A stretch of 64,000 nt of DNA from Duganella levis. Its GTDB lineage: Bacteria > Pseudomonadota > Gammaproteobacteria > Burkholderiales > Burkholderiaceae_D. Positions 39,403 through 51,188 of this stretch are shown here, piece after piece. Position 1 is the stretch's first letter. Every line of letters starts with the position of its first letter. A program made the position numbers and the translations under genes. The notes beneath the pieces are model-generated. The model was not told the DNA's origin, did no database searches, and was given only the letters and a program-made list of their open reading frames with translations. The stretch covers positions 1-64,000 of the forward strand of contig NZ_WWCT01000028.1 in NCBI RefSeq assembly GCF_009857605.1, in the 5' to 3' direction.

Positions 39403-41280
39403 CTAGGCCTGCACGCTTTTCTGGGTTTGATAAAGGCGGGAGTAGATACCGTTCTGCGCCAGCAGCGCATCGTGCGTGCCCGATTCGGCGATGCGGCCGC
39501 GATCCAGCACCACGATGCGGTCGGCGTTTTCAATCGTCGACAGGCGGTGCGCGATGACCACCGTGGTGCGGCCCTTCATCAAGACTTCCAATGCCTGCTG
39601 CACCAGCCGCTCGGATTCGGTATCCAGCGCGCTGGTGGCTTCGTCCAGGATCAGGATCGGCGCATTCTTGTACAGCGCGCGCGCAATCGCCAGCCGCTGG
39701 CGCTGGCCGCCCGACAGGCGCAGACCATTCTCACCCACTTGCGACAGGTAGCCGTCCGGCTGACGGACGATGAATTCATGTGCATGCGCGGCGCGTGCCG
39801 CCGCTTCGACGCGTTCCAGCGACGGCTCAGGATCGCCATACGCGATATTGGCCGCCAGCGTGTCGTTGAATAGCACCACGTCCTGCGACACCAGCGCGAT
39901 CTGCTGGCGCAGCGAGGCGATGGTGTAGTCGCGCAGGTCACAGCCGTCCAGCTGGATGCTGCCGCCGCTGACGTCGTAGAAGCGCGGCAGCAGGGCGGCC
40001 AGCGTGGTCTTGCCGCTGCCCGAGCTGCCCACCAGCGCCACGGTTTCGCCGGCGGCGATATCCAGCGACACATGGTCCAGCGCCGGACGCGCATCCGGAT
40101 CGAGCGGCAGGCCATCGGCGCCGCGATAGTGGAAGCTGACATCCTGCACCGACAGCCGGCCTTCGGCGCGGGCGATGGTTTGCTTGCCGGTGTCGGCTTC
40201 CGACTCCAGGTCGATCAGGCCGAACACCGATTCCGCCGCCGCCAGGCCGCGCTGCATCGGTTCATTAATCTTGGTCAGGTTCTTGATCGGCGACTGCATC
40301 GCCATCAGCGACGACATGAAGGCCACGAACGCGCCGGGCGACAGCGCGCCGGCCTGCGCCCGCAGCAGCGCAAAGTAAATCACCGACGACAGCGTGATCC
40401 CGATCAGCAGCATGATGACGCCGGAGTTGAGCGCCGACGTCGCCGCGTGCTTCACGGCCAGCTGGCGATTCAGCTTGACCACGCCGTCGAAGCGGGTCTG
40501 CTCGTATTTCTGGCCGCCGAAGATCTTCACCACGCGCTGGCCGCTGATGCTCTCGTCCAGCACATTGGTCAGATCGCCCATGGCCGCCTGTGCGCTTTTG
40601 CTCAACTTGCGCATGCGGCGGCCGGCGAAGGTGACGATGGCCGCCACCAGCGGCAGCAGGCCAAGGCAGAACACCGCCAGTTGCCAGTCGATGGTGAACA
40701 GCGTAATCAGGTAGCCGACGGTGGCCACCGAGTCGCGCACGGCGACCGTGATTACATTCAGCACGGCCTGCGCCACCTGGGCGGCGTCGAACGCCACACG
40801 CGACAGCGTGGTGCCGGTGGAGGACTGGTCGAAAAAGCCGTTCGGCAGGCGCATGATGCGGGCGAACATGATCTCGCGCAGGTTGGCCTGTACCCGGCTG
40901 CTGAGCCACGCGGCGCCGTATTCGCCGGCGAAGCTGGACACCATGCGCATCACGGCCAGTCCGAAGATGATGGCCGGGATGGTCCACAGCGCGGCCTTGC
41001 CCGGATCGCTCGGCAGCACATGGCCCAGCAAGCCCTTGACGGTGGCCAGCAGTCCGGTGGCCGGCCCCTTGGCTGCACCAAGGTTGTGCGCAGGCGCCAG
41101 CGCATCGACGACGTTTTGCAGCTGCTGGATCAGCAGCACGTCGGTGGCGGCGGCCACCGCCACCGCCGCCAACGTGATAACGGCGATCCAGGTGTAGGGC
41201 GCGAATTGCTTGAGCAGGCGGAGATAAAGTGAGCGGGTCAGCACTGTTTTATATTGTTTTGAATGCGGTGAAGCCTGCAT
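39403..41280 (-). CDS. msbA: MsbA-like lipid A exporter, ABC half-transporter
   Basis: 625 residues from ATG 41280. Six membrane helices (about 30-330) fused to an ATPase. Walker A is VGSSGSGKTT, signature LSGGQRQRLAIARAL, Walker B ILILDEATSALD, and H-loop VVIAHRLSTIENAD. Length and MsbA-like segments (RIMRLPNGFFDQSSTGTTLSR, RRMRKLSKSAQAAMG) fit flipping of lipid A-core across the inner membrane. It stands alone, without lpxK. A general multidrug exporter of the same family cannot be excluded. Confidence 0.85.
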   Translation of the reverse strand: MQASPHSKQYKTVLTRSLYLRLLKQFAPYTWIAVITLAAVAVAAATDVLLIQQLQNVVDALAPAHNLGAAKGPATGLLATVKGLLGHVLPSDPGKAALWTIPAIIFGLAVMRMVSSFAGEYGAAWLSSRVQANLREIMFARIMRLPNGFFDQSSTGTTLSRVAFDAAQVAQAVLNVITVAVRDSVATVGYLITLFTIDWQLAVFCLGLLPLVAAIVTFAGRRMRKLSKSAQAAMGDLTNVLDESISGQRVVKIFGGQKYEQTRFDGVVKLNRQLAVKHAATSALNSGVIMLLIGITLSSVIYFALLRAQAGALSPGAFVAFMSSLMAMQSPIKNLTKINEPMQRGLAAAESVFGLIDLESEADTGKQTIARAEGRLSVQDVSFHYRGADGLPLDPDARPALDHVSLDIAAGETVALVGSSGSGKTTLAALLPRFYDVSGGSIQLDGCDLRDYTIASLRQQIALVSQDVVLFNDTLAANIAYGDPEPSLERVEAAARAAHAHEFIVRQPDGYLSQVGENGLRLSGGQRQRLAIARALYKNAPILILDEATSALDTESERLVQQALEVLMKGRTTVVIAHRLSTIENADRIVVLDRGRIAESGTHDALLAQNGIYSRLYQTQKSVQA

Positions 41281-41384
41281 TGTACCTGTCCCGCCACTGA
41301 AAACCTGCGCTTTGGGCCACTGTTCGGTTGACCAAAGCGCAAACTTCGCTACACTCTGAATCTTGCTGCTGAATGGAGAACCCG

Positions 41385-43043
41385 ATGCGCCTGACCTTTT
41401 TAACCGCCGCCTTGCTGGCTGCATTTGCCGTGCCGGCCCACGCCGACACCATCATCGACCGCGCCAATGGCTATACGCTGAACGCGGCCGGCCAGTTGCA
41501 GCGTTTTACCTCGCTGGCGTTCGATGACCTGGGCCGCATCATCGCGGTCGGCAGCGAGCAGGAAACGGCGGCGGCGCTGCCGCGCGCGGAGCATATCGAC
41601 GTCCAGGGCAAGACCCTGCTGCCAGGACTGATCGACGCCCACGGCCACGTGTTCGAGCTGGGCGAGATCGCTTCCGGCGTCGAGCTGTATAGCCCCACCT
41701 CGCTCAACGGCGCGGTCAAAGCGGTGGCCGATTTCGCCCGTTCGCACCCGAAAAACGCCTGGATCATCGGTTTCGGCTGGAACCAGGAGATCTGGAAGCT
41801 GGGCCGTTTCCCCACCGCCGCCGAGCTGGATGTGGTGGTCAGGGACCGTCCGGTGCTGCTGCACCGGGTCGACGGCCACGCCATCTGGGTCAACACCAAG
41901 GCGCTGGAAATGGCCGGCGTGACCCGTGAGACGCCCGATCCGTCGGGCGGCAAGATCGAACGCGATGTCAGCGGCAAGCCGACCGGCGTCCTGGTCGATG
42001 CGGCCATGGAGCTGGTCAACAAGGTGGTGCCGCTGCCAACGCCGGCCGAAGCGCGCGCCACGCTGGATGTGGCGCTGGCGTCGCTGGCCAAGGTCGGTCT
42101 GACCAGTGTGCACGATGCCGGCATCAAGGTGGTGCAGGACGATATCTACCGCGACTACGCCGACCACGGCAAGCTGACCACCCGCGTGTACGCCATGATC
42201 GGCGACACCACCAGCGATTTCGACGAGCTGTCCAAGGACGGCCCGCTGAAGTCCTACGCCAACGACGTGTATGCGCTGGCGGCGGTCAAGCTGTATTCGG
42301 ACGGCGCGCTGGGCAGCCGCGGCGCGGCGCTGCTGGCGCCTTACTCCGATATGCCATCCACCAAGGGCCTGCTGTTCTATCCGGACGCCGAAATGCGCGC
42401 CAAGATGAACAAGGCGATGAAGGCCGGCTACCAGGTCAACATCCACGCCATCGGCGATGCCGGCAACCACCAGATCCTGGACGCCTACGCGCAGCTGATC
42501 CCACAGTACAAGAACGTCGAGCTGCGCCACCGCATCGAGCATGCGCAGGTGGTGACGCCGGAGGATATCCCGCGCTTCAAGCAACTGGGCATCATCCCGT
42601 CGATGCAGCCGACCCACGCCACCTCGGACCAGAATATGGCCGAGCAGCGCGTCGGCCATGAGCGCATCAAGGGCGCCTATGCGTGGCGCACCTTCCTCGA
42701 CCAGGGTTCGAAGATCGCCTGCGGTTCGGACTTCCCGATCGAGTCGCCGAATCCATTCGAAGGCTTGCACGCGGCGGTAACGCGGCAGAACAACGCCAAC
42801 GTGCCGGTCGGCGGCTGGTACAAGAACCAGGCGATGACGCTGACCGAAGCGTTCCGCTGCTTCACGCTGGATGCCGCCTGGGCTGCGCATCAGGAAAACG
42901 TCATCGGTTCGCTGGAGAAGGGCAAGTGGGCCGACTTTATCCTGATCGACCGCGACATCTTCAAGGCGCCGCCGGAGCAGCTGGGCAAAACCCAGGTGCT
43001 GCAAACCTGGATGGGCGGCAAAAAGATCTACAGCCGCAAATAA
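41385..43043 (+). CDS. exported amidohydrolase, YtcJ-like (Amidohydro_3)
   Basis: 552 residues from ATG 41385 (GGAG 7 bases upstream), with signal peptide MRLTFLTAALLAAFAVPAHA. Metal-dependent hydrolase motifs: PGLIDAHGHVFELG, a lysine in AAVKLYSDGALGSRGA, then INIHAIGDAGN-type histidines, RIEHAQVV and the final aspartate in ACGSDFPIE. YtcJ-like enzymes hydrolyse N-acyl or cyclic amides; the substrate is unknown. Divergent from msbA, with its own terminator. Confidence 0.88.
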   Translation: MRLTFLTAALLAAFAVPAHADTIIDRANGYTLNAAGQLQRFTSLAFDDLGRIIAVGSEQETAAALPRAEHIDVQGKTLLPGLIDAHGHVFELGEIASGVELYSPTSLNGAVKAVADFARSHPKNAWIIGFGWNQEIWKLGRFPTAAELDVVVRDRPVLLHRVDGHAIWVNTKALEMAGVTRETPDPSGGKIERDVSGKPTGVLVDAAMELVNKVVPLPTPAEARATLDVALASLAKVGLTSVHDAGIKVVQDDIYRDYADHGKLTTRVYAMIGDTTSDFDELSKDGPLKSYANDVYALAAVKLYSDGALGSRGAALLAPYSDMPSTKGLLFYPDAEMRAKMNKAMKAGYQVNIHAIGDAGNHQILDAYAQLIPQYKNVELRHRIEHAQVVTPEDIPRFKQLGIIPSMQPTHATSDQNMAEQRVGHERIKGAYAWRTFLDQGSKIACGSDFPIESPNPFEGLHAAVTRQNNANVPVGGWYKNQAMTLTEAFRCFTLDAAWAAHQENVIGSLEKGKWADFILIDRDIFKAPPEQLGKTQVLQTWMGGKKIYSRK

Positions 43044-43046
43044 GCG

Positions 43047-43076
43047 AAAAGGGAATCCGGCTGGATTCCCTTTTTT
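43047..43076 (+). terminator. rho-independent terminator of the amidohydrolase gene
   Basis: AAAAGGGAATCC (43047-43058), loop GGCT, GGATTCCC (43063-43070), six T. The A run before the stem also makes it usable for the convergent PEP-CTERM gene. Confidence 0.92.
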
Positions 43077-43095
43077 GTTGGCGCGCTTGTTTGCG

Positions 43096-43617
43096 TTATG
43101 TTTTGCGCCGCCGTGCCAGCATGGCGAGTATCCCCATACCGCCGAGCAGCATGGCGTAGGTTTCCGGTTCAGGCACTGGCGCCATCTGCACGGCGAAGTT
43201 GCCGCCGTAGCTGCCGCCGGTGCTGGTGCCGTTGACGGTCAGCGACAGCGGGCCGGAGACCATGGTGGACGTCAACAAGGCCAGGCTGAAGCTGTTGCCA
43301 CCGCCGCTGATGGAATTGACGTACAGCGGATTGCCGTTGAGGCTGGCCGAGGTGAACAGGATGTTGCCCAAGCCGGTGCCGGAGAAGCTGGCGTTGACCA
43401 GCAGCGTCCACGCGGAGGAACCGGGCGTAGCCGGTGGCGAGAACGTGAAGGTGTCCGAGAACGGGCTGCCGGTCGGCGTGTTGCCGATGTGAGCGGACCA
43501 GAGATTGCCGGTGGTATTAATCAGCGTGACCGGGATGACCGTGGCCATCGCCGTCGATGATGCCGCCAGCATGAATGCCAGCGTTAGTGCGCGCAGATGC
43601 AGTTTTTTATTATTCAT
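43096..43617 (-). CDS. FxDxF-type PEP-CTERM exported protein
   Basis: 173 residues. Signal peptide MNNKKLHLRALTLAFMLAASSTAMA, a beta-rich Ser/Gly/Asn body with FSDTFTF (FxDxF motif), and a C-terminal sorting signal VPEPETYAMLLGGMGILAMLARRRK: a PEP motif, hydrophobic helix and basic tail. Exosortase EpsH/XrtA-type systems process such proteins for the cell surface or exopolysaccharide. No exosortase gene is in the window. Confidence 0.92.
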   Translation of the reverse strand: MNNKKLHLRALTLAFMLAASSTAMATVIPVTLINTTGNLWSAHIGNTPTGSPFSDTFTFSPPATPGSSAWTLLVNASFSGTGLGNILFTSASLNGNPLYVNSISGGGNSFSLALLTSTMVSGPLSLTVNGTSTGGSYGGNFAVQMAPVPEPETYAMLLGGMGILAMLARRRKT

Positions 43618-43844
43618 GTCTATTCCCCTCTACTTGTTAGAGAACCAAAGACCCATGCCGCAGCTCGACAATAGGAGTCTTGCAGGCCAACGTCACGCTG
43701 GATTTATTCATCGGAGCGAGCTGAGGAATAGCCATTCTTAATGCAGGGGCAAAAACTTTATTTGTTGTTTGCTAGGATAATTCCATGTCGCAATTTCGTT
43801 GTATTTTCACAAATTTCATTTCATAAAAAGAAATAAAAAAGCGG

Positions 43845-43873
43845 TTGACTTGGTTGTATAGACAACTTATGCT
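43845..43873 (+). promoter_or_regulatory. hutU operon promoter with HutC operator in the spacer
   Basis: TTGACT (43845-43850) and TATGCT (43868-43873) have a 17-base spacer that contains the inverted repeat GTTGTATAGACAAC (43853-43866). The repeat resembles the known Pseudomonas HutC operator core (TTGTA...TACAA). A bound repressor would block RNA polymerase directly. The rest of 43618-43844 is AT-rich with no gene seen. Confidence 0.75.
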
Positions 43874-43907
43874 GCGTAGTATTCCATTCACCGCCGCAGG
43901 AGACCCC

Positions 43908-45607
<1,700 letters not shown>

Positions 45608-45611
<4 letters not shown>

Positions 45612-47158
45612 GTAACGCTATGACCCTGACTCTCAAACCCGGCGCGATGACGCTGTCCGAACTGCGCGGCGTGTGGAGCGCTGCGGCGCCGCTGTCGCTG
45701 GCCGCCGAAGCCTATCCGGTGATCGAAGCCGCCGCTGCCGCCGTACAGGCGATTGTCGCCAAGGGCGACGCCGCCTACGGCATCAACACCGGTTTCGGTC
45801 TGCTGGCCAAGACCCGCATCCCGGACGAAAAGCTGGAGCAGTTGCAGCGCAACCTGATTCTGTCGCATTCAGTTGGCACCGGTGAGCTGATGTCGGACGC
45901 GGTCTGCCGCCTGATCCTGCTGATGAAAATCGGCAGTCTGGCGCGCGGCTACTCGGGCGTGCGTCCGCTGATCGTCGATACGCTGATCAAGTTGTACAAC
46001 GCCGGCATCATGCCGGCGATTCCGGCCAAAGGTTCGGTCGGCGCTTCGGGCGACCTGGCGCCGCTGTCGCATATGACGCTGGCGATGCTGGGCGTGGGCC
46101 AGGTGCGCGTCAACGGCGTGCTGACGGACGCGCTGGATGCGTTGAAAGCCGCCGGCATTGCGCCGGTGGTGCTGGCCGCGAAAGAAGGCCTGGCGCTGAT
46201 CAACGGCACGCAAGTGTCGACCGCGCTGGCGCTGCATGGCCTGTTCATGGCCGAGCGTCTGCTGGAAGCGGGCATGGTGTCCGGCGCGCTGTCGCTGGAT
46301 GCGGCCAAGGGGTCCGATTCGCCGTTCGACGCGCGCGTGCACGAAGTGCGCGGCCAGCCGGGCCAGATCGCTGCCGCATCGATTTACCGTCAACTGGTAT
46401 CGGACAGCGCGATCCGCGCCTCGCACCTGGTGGGCGACGAGCGCGTGCAAGATCCTTACTGCCTGCGCTGCCAGCCGCAAGTCATGGGCGCCTGCTGGGA
46501 CATCATCAACAACGCCGCGCGTACGCTGCTGATCGAAGCCAATGCGGTGACCGACAATCCGCTGCTGTTCAAGGACGGCGAGCTGTCGGTGGTGGTCTCG
46601 GGCGGTAACTTCCACGCCGAACCGGTGGCGTTTGCCGCCGATACGCTGGCGCTGGCCATCGCGGAAATCGGTTCGATCTCGGAGCGCCGCGTGTCGCTGC
46701 TGATCGACGCTACCTTGTCCGGCCTGCCGCCGTTCCTGGTGCGCGATCCGGGCGTCAACTCGGGCTTCATGATCGCCCACGTGACCGCTGCGGCGCTGGC
46801 GTCGGAGAACAAGTCGCTGGCGCATCCGGGCAGCGTTGACACCATTCCAACCTCGGCCAACCAGGAAGACCATGTCAGCATGGCGACTTACGCGGCGCGC
46901 CGTCTGGACGATATGGCGCAGAATACGGCGGTCATCATCGGCATCGAGCTGCTGGCGGCGGCGCAGGGGATCGACTTCCATCGTCCGCTGACCACCTCGC
47001 CGCATCTGGAGCATGTGCATGCACAGCTGCGCCAGAAGGTGTCGTTCTACGAGGAAGACCGCTTCTTCGCGCCGGACATCGAGGCGGCCAAGGGCATGGT
47101 GATGCGCGGCGAGTTGAGCGCGTCGTGCAAAGAGTTGTTCACGACGCTGCATCCGTAA
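45608..47158 (+). CDS. hutH: histidine ammonia-lyase
   Basis: 516 residues. Deaminates L-histidine to urocanate, the inducer. The MIO cofactor forms from Ala-Ser-Gly in [15 protein letters not shown]. Other motifs are [15 protein letters not shown] and the C-terminal [14 protein letters not shown] 45608 overlaps the hutU stop in ATGA. Cytosolic tetramer. The order U before H is common in the hut operons of proteobacteria. Confidence 0.98.
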
Positions 47159-47169
47159 GGAGAAACGGC

Positions 47170-47958
47170 ATGGATTATCAGTTCAAAGCAGGCAGCATTC
47201 CCTTGCTGGTGTCCATGCCGCACGTGGGCACCGATATTCCCGACGAGGTGCTGGCGGCGATGACGCCGGCCGCCGTCGACAAGCAGGACACCGATTGGCA
47301 TCTAGTGCGCCTGTATGAATTTTTGGACGAGATGGGCGCTTCGACCTTGTCGGCGCGCTGGTCGCGCTATGCGATCGATCTGAATCGTCCGCCGGAGAAC
47401 ACCAATCTGTATCCGGGGCAGGACACCACGGGACTGTGCCCGGTCGATACCTTCCACCGCGAACCACTTTACCTTGAAGGCCGCGCGCCGGATGAGGTTG
47501 AAGTGCAGCGCCGCCTGCAGGCATACTGGAAGCCGTATCACGATCAACTGCGCGCGGAGCTGGACCGCTTGCTGGCGCTGCACGGCCGCGTGGTGCTGTG
47601 GGATGCGCATTCGATCGCATCGCATGTGCCGCGCTTCTTCGAAGGCAAGCTGCCGGACCTGAACTTCGGCACAGCGGACGACAAGAGCTGCGCGCTGGGC
47701 TTGAGCAACGCCATCGTGTCGCGCGCGCTGATGCAGGACCGTTACAGCATTGCCGTCAATGGCCGATTCAAGGGCGGACATATCACGCGCTTCTATGGCC
47801 GGCCGGACGCCAATGTGCATGCGATTCAGCTGGAGATGTGCCAGTCCACGTATATGGATGAAGAGGCGCCATATGGTTATCGCGCCGATCTGGCCGCGCA
47901 GGTGCAGCCGCCGTTGCAGGCGATGATGCAGGCCGCCGTTGACTGGGTGCGCGCATGA
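47170..47958 (+). CDS. hutG: N-formylglutamate deformylase
   Basis: 262 residues from ATG 47170, with AAGGAG directly after the hutH stop. It hydrolyses N-formylglutamate to glutamate and formate, the last step here. Motifs SMPHVGTDIPDEVL, YAIDLNRPPENTNLYPGQ, VLWDAHSIASHVPRFFEGKLPDLNFG belong to the FGase family and not to the arginase-like HutG of the four-enzyme pathway. This matches the presence of hutF. Confidence 0.95.
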   Translation: MDYQFKAGSIPLLVSMPHVGTDIPDEVLAAMTPAAVDKQDTDWHLVRLYEFLDEMGASTLSARWSRYAIDLNRPPENTNLYPGQDTTGLCPVDTFHREPLYLEGRAPDEVEVQRRLQAYWKPYHDQLRAELDRLLALHGRVVLWDAHSIASHVPRFFEGKLPDLNFGTADDKSCALGLSNAIVSRALMQDRYSIAVNGRFKGGHITRFYGRPDANVHAIQLEMCQSTYMDEEAPYGYRADLAAQVQPPLQAMMQAAVDWVRA

Positions 47959-49316
47959 GCAAGCTGTTTGCGCGCCAAGCGCTGCTGCCGGATGGTTGGG
48001 CCAGCGATGTGCTGATCGAGTGGGATGCCGGCGGCGCGATTACCGCCATCTCGTCCGGCGCTGCGGCTGCGGGTGTGGAGTCCGTGGAGTATGCACTGCC
48101 GGGCATGATCAACCTGCACTCGCACAGCTTCCAGCGCGCGCTGGGCGGCCGCACCGAAAAGGCGGGCGACAGCAAAGACAGTTTCTGGACCTGGCGCGAT
48201 TTGATGTACCGCTTCGCGCGCAACATCACGCCTGAGCATATCGAAGCCATCGCCGCGCAGCTGTTCAGCGAATGCCTGCGCCATGGCTACACCTCGCTGT
48301 GCGAATTCCATTACGTGCAGCGGGCGCCGGACGGCGCCATGTATGCGCGGCCGGCGGAAACGGCGGAGCGCGTCATCGCCGCCGCACGTTTGACCGGAAT
48401 TGGCGTGACCATGCTGCCGGTGTTGTATAGTTATTCCGGCTTTGGCGAATTAGCGCTGAAACCGGAGCAGCAGCGTTTCAAGACCGACGCGCAGGATGTG
48501 TTGCGCATCGTGGAAGCGCTGGAACCGCAGCGCGACGCGCAGGTGGAAGTTGGCGTGGCGCCGCATTCGCTGCGCGCGGCGTCGGTGAAGCAGATCGGCG
48601 AAGTGCTGGCGACGCTGCCGGCGGCACGCCCGGTGCACATCCATATCGCCGAGCAGCAGGGCGAAGTGCAGCAGTCGTTGAGCTGGAGCGGACGCCGTCC
48701 GGTGCAGTGGCTGCTGGAGAATGTGTCGGTGGACCAGCGCTGGTGCCTGATCCACGCGACGCACCTGAGCGATGATGAAGTCAGCGGCATTGCCCGCAGT
48801 GGCGCGGTGGCGGGCTTGTGTCCGACCACGGAAGCGAATCTCGGCGATGGCTTGTTCCCGCTGGAGAGCTTTGTGGCGCAGGGCGGCCGCTTTGGCATCG
48901 GCAGCGACAGCCATGTGTCGCAAAGTGCGGTGGAAGAATTGCGCTGGCTGGAATATGGCCAGCGCCTGCAGCACCAGCGCCGCAATATCGCGGTGTCGGC
49001 GACGGAACGCAACGTCGGCGACTTCCTGTGGCAGCGCGCCTTGCAGGGCGGCGCGCAGGCGGCGGGCCGGCCGGTCGGTGCGCTGGCGCCGGGCCATCGC
49101 GCGGACATCGTGGTGCTGGATGACGCGCATCCGAATATGTTTGGGTTGGCGCTGGACGAAGTGCTCGGCAGCTTTGTCTTCAGCGGCAACGACAATCTGG
49201 TCAAGGACGTGATGGTCGGCGGCCAGTGGGTAGTGCGCAATCAGCAGCACGTGGCGCAGCAGGCGATCGCTGCGCGCTTCAAGCAGACCTTGGCCGAACT
49301 GAGGGAGTTCCGATGA
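47955..49316 (+). CDS. hutF: formimidoylglutamate deiminase
   Basis: 453 residues. Amidohydrolase that removes ammonia from N-formimino-L-glutamate to give N-formylglutamate. Zinc-site motif PGMINLHSHSFQRALGGRTE, then EFHYVQ, APHSLRA, and GIGSDSHVSQS. ATG 47955 overlaps the hutG stop in ATGA. Its presence marks the five-enzyme route seen in Pseudomonas and Burkholderia relatives. Confidence 0.96.
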   Translation: MSKLFARQALLPDGWASDVLIEWDAGGAITAISSGAAAAGVESVEYALPGMINLHSHSFQRALGGRTEKAGDSKDSFWTWRDLMYRFARNITPEHIEAIAAQLFSECLRHGYTSLCEFHYVQRAPDGAMYARPAETAERVIAAARLTGIGVTMLPVLYSYSGFGELALKPEQQRFKTDAQDVLRIVEALEPQRDAQVEVGVAPHSLRAASVKQIGEVLATLPAARPVHIHIAEQQGEVQQSLSWSGRRPVQWLLENVSVDQRWCLIHATHLSDDEVSGIARSGAVAGLCPTTEANLGDGLFPLESFVAQGGRFGIGSDSHVSQSAVEELRWLEYGQRLQHQRRNIAVSATERNVGDFLWQRALQGGAQAAGRPVGALAPGHRADIVVLDDAHPNMFGLALDEVLGSFVFSGNDNLVKDVMVGGQWVVRNQQHVAQQAIAARFKQTLAELREFR

Positions 49317-49891
49317 CCCAGCTGATCCAGTATGCAAGCCTGCGCTCCGCGCCGTGGAAAAACGGCGGCGGCAGCACCACGGAAATCGCTGTCTCGCCAG
49401 CCGGCGCCACGCTCGACAACTTCGACTGGCGCGTGAGCCTGGCCACGATTGCGCAGGATGGCCCATTCTCTTCCTTCCCCGGCATCGACCGTTCGCTGGC
49501 GCTGGTCCACGGCGACGGCGTGCTGCTGGACTTCGGCGACGAGCGCTTTGTGCTCAGCCCCAGTGAACCGCTGATCGAATTCGCCGGCGAGGATGCGGTG
49601 CACGCCACCGTCACCGGTTTGCAGACCACCGACTTCAATGTGATGACGCGGCGCGGCCAGTGCCGCCACCGGCTGGAACTGCTGACGGTGCGCGGCAAAC
49701 AGACGCTCAAGCGCCGTAGCGCCACCACGCTGCTGTTCCTGGCGGACGGCGAGAGCCTGAGTCTGGGCAGCGCGCGCGAACGCATCGCCATGGTCCGTTA
49801 CGACACGCTGGTGATGGCGGACGGCGAAGAGGATTGGACGCTGGAAGCGCAACAGGCCACCGTGCTGGTGGTCGATATTATCCGCAATTAA
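49313..49891 (+). CDS. hutD: HutD-family cupin protein
   Basis: 192 residues from ATG 49313, overlapping the hutF stop in ATGA. HutD signature near the N-terminus: SAPWKNGGGSTTEIAV, then DNFDWRVSLATIAQDGPFSSFPGIDR and FAGEDAVHATVTGLQTTDFNVMTRRG. It is a bicupin of unknown biochemical role, proposed to temper hut expression by binding formylglutamate; that is family knowledge. No longer start is supported by a ribosome binding site. Confidence 0.93.
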   Translation: MTQLIQYASLRSAPWKNGGGSTTEIAVSPAGATLDNFDWRVSLATIAQDGPFSSFPGIDRSLALVHGDGVLLDFGDERFVLSPSEPLIEFAGEDAVHATVTGLQTTDFNVMTRRGQCRHRLELLTVRGKQTLKRRSATTLLFLADGESLSLGSARERIAMVRYDTLVMADGEEDWTLEAQQATVLVVDIIRN

Positions 49892-49903
49892 GAAAGCAAA
49901 AGC

Positions 49904-51127
49904 ATGTGGGACGTGTTGTTTACGAACGTGCATCTGGCCACGATGGCCGGTGATGAGGGTTATGGGGAAATCCGGGATGCGGCCATCGCCGTCAAGGATG
50001 GCCGCATTGCGTGGCTGGGCCCACAGGCCGATATGCCACCAGGCCTGGGCGCGAAGGCGGTCACCGTGCACGATGGCGGCGGCAGCTGGCTGACGCCGGG
50101 CCTGATCGACTGCCACACCCACATTGTCCACGCCGGCAACCGCAGCGATGAATTCGAGGCGCGCCTGAACGGCGCCACCTATGAAGATATCGCCCGTGCC
50201 GGCGGTGGCATCATGTCCACCGTGCGCGCCACGCGCGCGGCGTCGGAAGATGAGCTGCTGCGTCAAAGCCTGCCGCGCGTGCGCAGCCTGCTGGCGGAGG
50301 GCGTGACCACCATCGAGATCAAATCCGGCTACGGCCTGACGCTGGAATCGGAAGCGAAGATGCTGCATGCGGCGCGGCGCATCGGTCGTGAGCTGCCGGT
50401 GCGCGTAGCCACCACCTTCCTCGGCGCGCATGCGCTGCCGCCGGAGTTTGCCGGCCGCACCGACGATTACGTCGATGAAGTCATCAGGATGATCGGCCCG
50501 CTGGCCGCCGAAGGGCTGGTCGATGCGGTGGATGCGTTCTGTGAGCGCATCGGCTTTTCGCATGAACAGACGGAGCGTGTGTTCCAGGCCGCGCGGGCGC
50601 AGGGACTGCCGGTCAAGCTGCACGCGGAACAATTGTCCGACCAGCGCGGCGCCGAACTGACGGCGCGCTACAACGGTCTGTCGGCCGACCATCTGGAGCA
50701 TCTGAGCGCTGCCGGCGTGGCAGCGATGGCGGCTGCCGGCACGGTGGCGGTGCTGCTGCCCGGTGCTTACTACTTCCTGCGCGATACCACGCCGCCGCCA
50801 GTCGCTGCGATGCGCGAAGCGGGCGTCTTGATGGCTATCGCCACCGACTGCAATCCCGGCACCTCGCCGATGACGTCCCTGCTACTGGCGATGAACATGG
50901 CATGCACCTTGTGGCGTCTGACGCCACAGGAAGCGCTGGCCGGTGTGACGCGCCACGCGGCACGCGCGCTCGGTCTCCAGCAGGACATCGGCACGCTGGC
51001 AGTGGGCAAGCGCGCTGACTTTGCACTGTGGCGCATCGCGCGTCCGGCCGACCTTTCGTATGCGATTGGCCTCAATCCGTGCCGTGGTGTCGCTAACGCA
51101 GGCATTTTGCGCTCTCCGGCCGTGTAA
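49904..51127 (+). CDS. hutI: imidazolonepropionase
   Basis: 407 residues. Opens the imidazolone ring to give N-formimino-L-glutamate, the third step. Metal-site motif [20 protein letters not shown], substrate segment [27 protein letters not shown] and [16 protein letters not shown] are diagnostic. It begins 12 bases after hutD with a GAAAGCAAAAGC leader that has only a weak ribosome binding site. Last gene of the operon; no terminator was found in the 61 bases before the next gene. Confidence 0.97.
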   Translation: MWDVLFTNVHLATMAGDEGYGEIRDAAIAVKDGRIAWLGPQADMPPGLGAKAVTVHDGGGSWLTPGLIDCHTHIVHAGNRSDEFEARLNGATYEDIARAGGGIMSTVRATRAASEDELLRQSLPRVRSLLAEGVTTIEIKSGYGLTLESEAKMLHAARRIGRELPVRVATTFLGAHALPPEFAGRTDDYVDEVIRMIGPLAAEGLVDAVDAFCERIGFSHEQTERVFQAARAQGLPVKLHAEQLSDQRGAELTARYNGLSADHLEHLSAAGVAAMAAAGTVAVLLPGAYYFLRDTTPPPVAAMREAGVLMAIATDCNPGTSPMTSLLLAMNMACTLWRLTPQEALAGVTRHAARALGLQQDIGTLAVGKRADFALWRIARPADLSYAIGLNPCRGVANAGILRSPAV

Positions 51128-51188
51128 AAATCTGTTTGCTTCCTTATGCTTTCGGTTACATTATCCGAATGTCATCCAAGGAAGCCCT

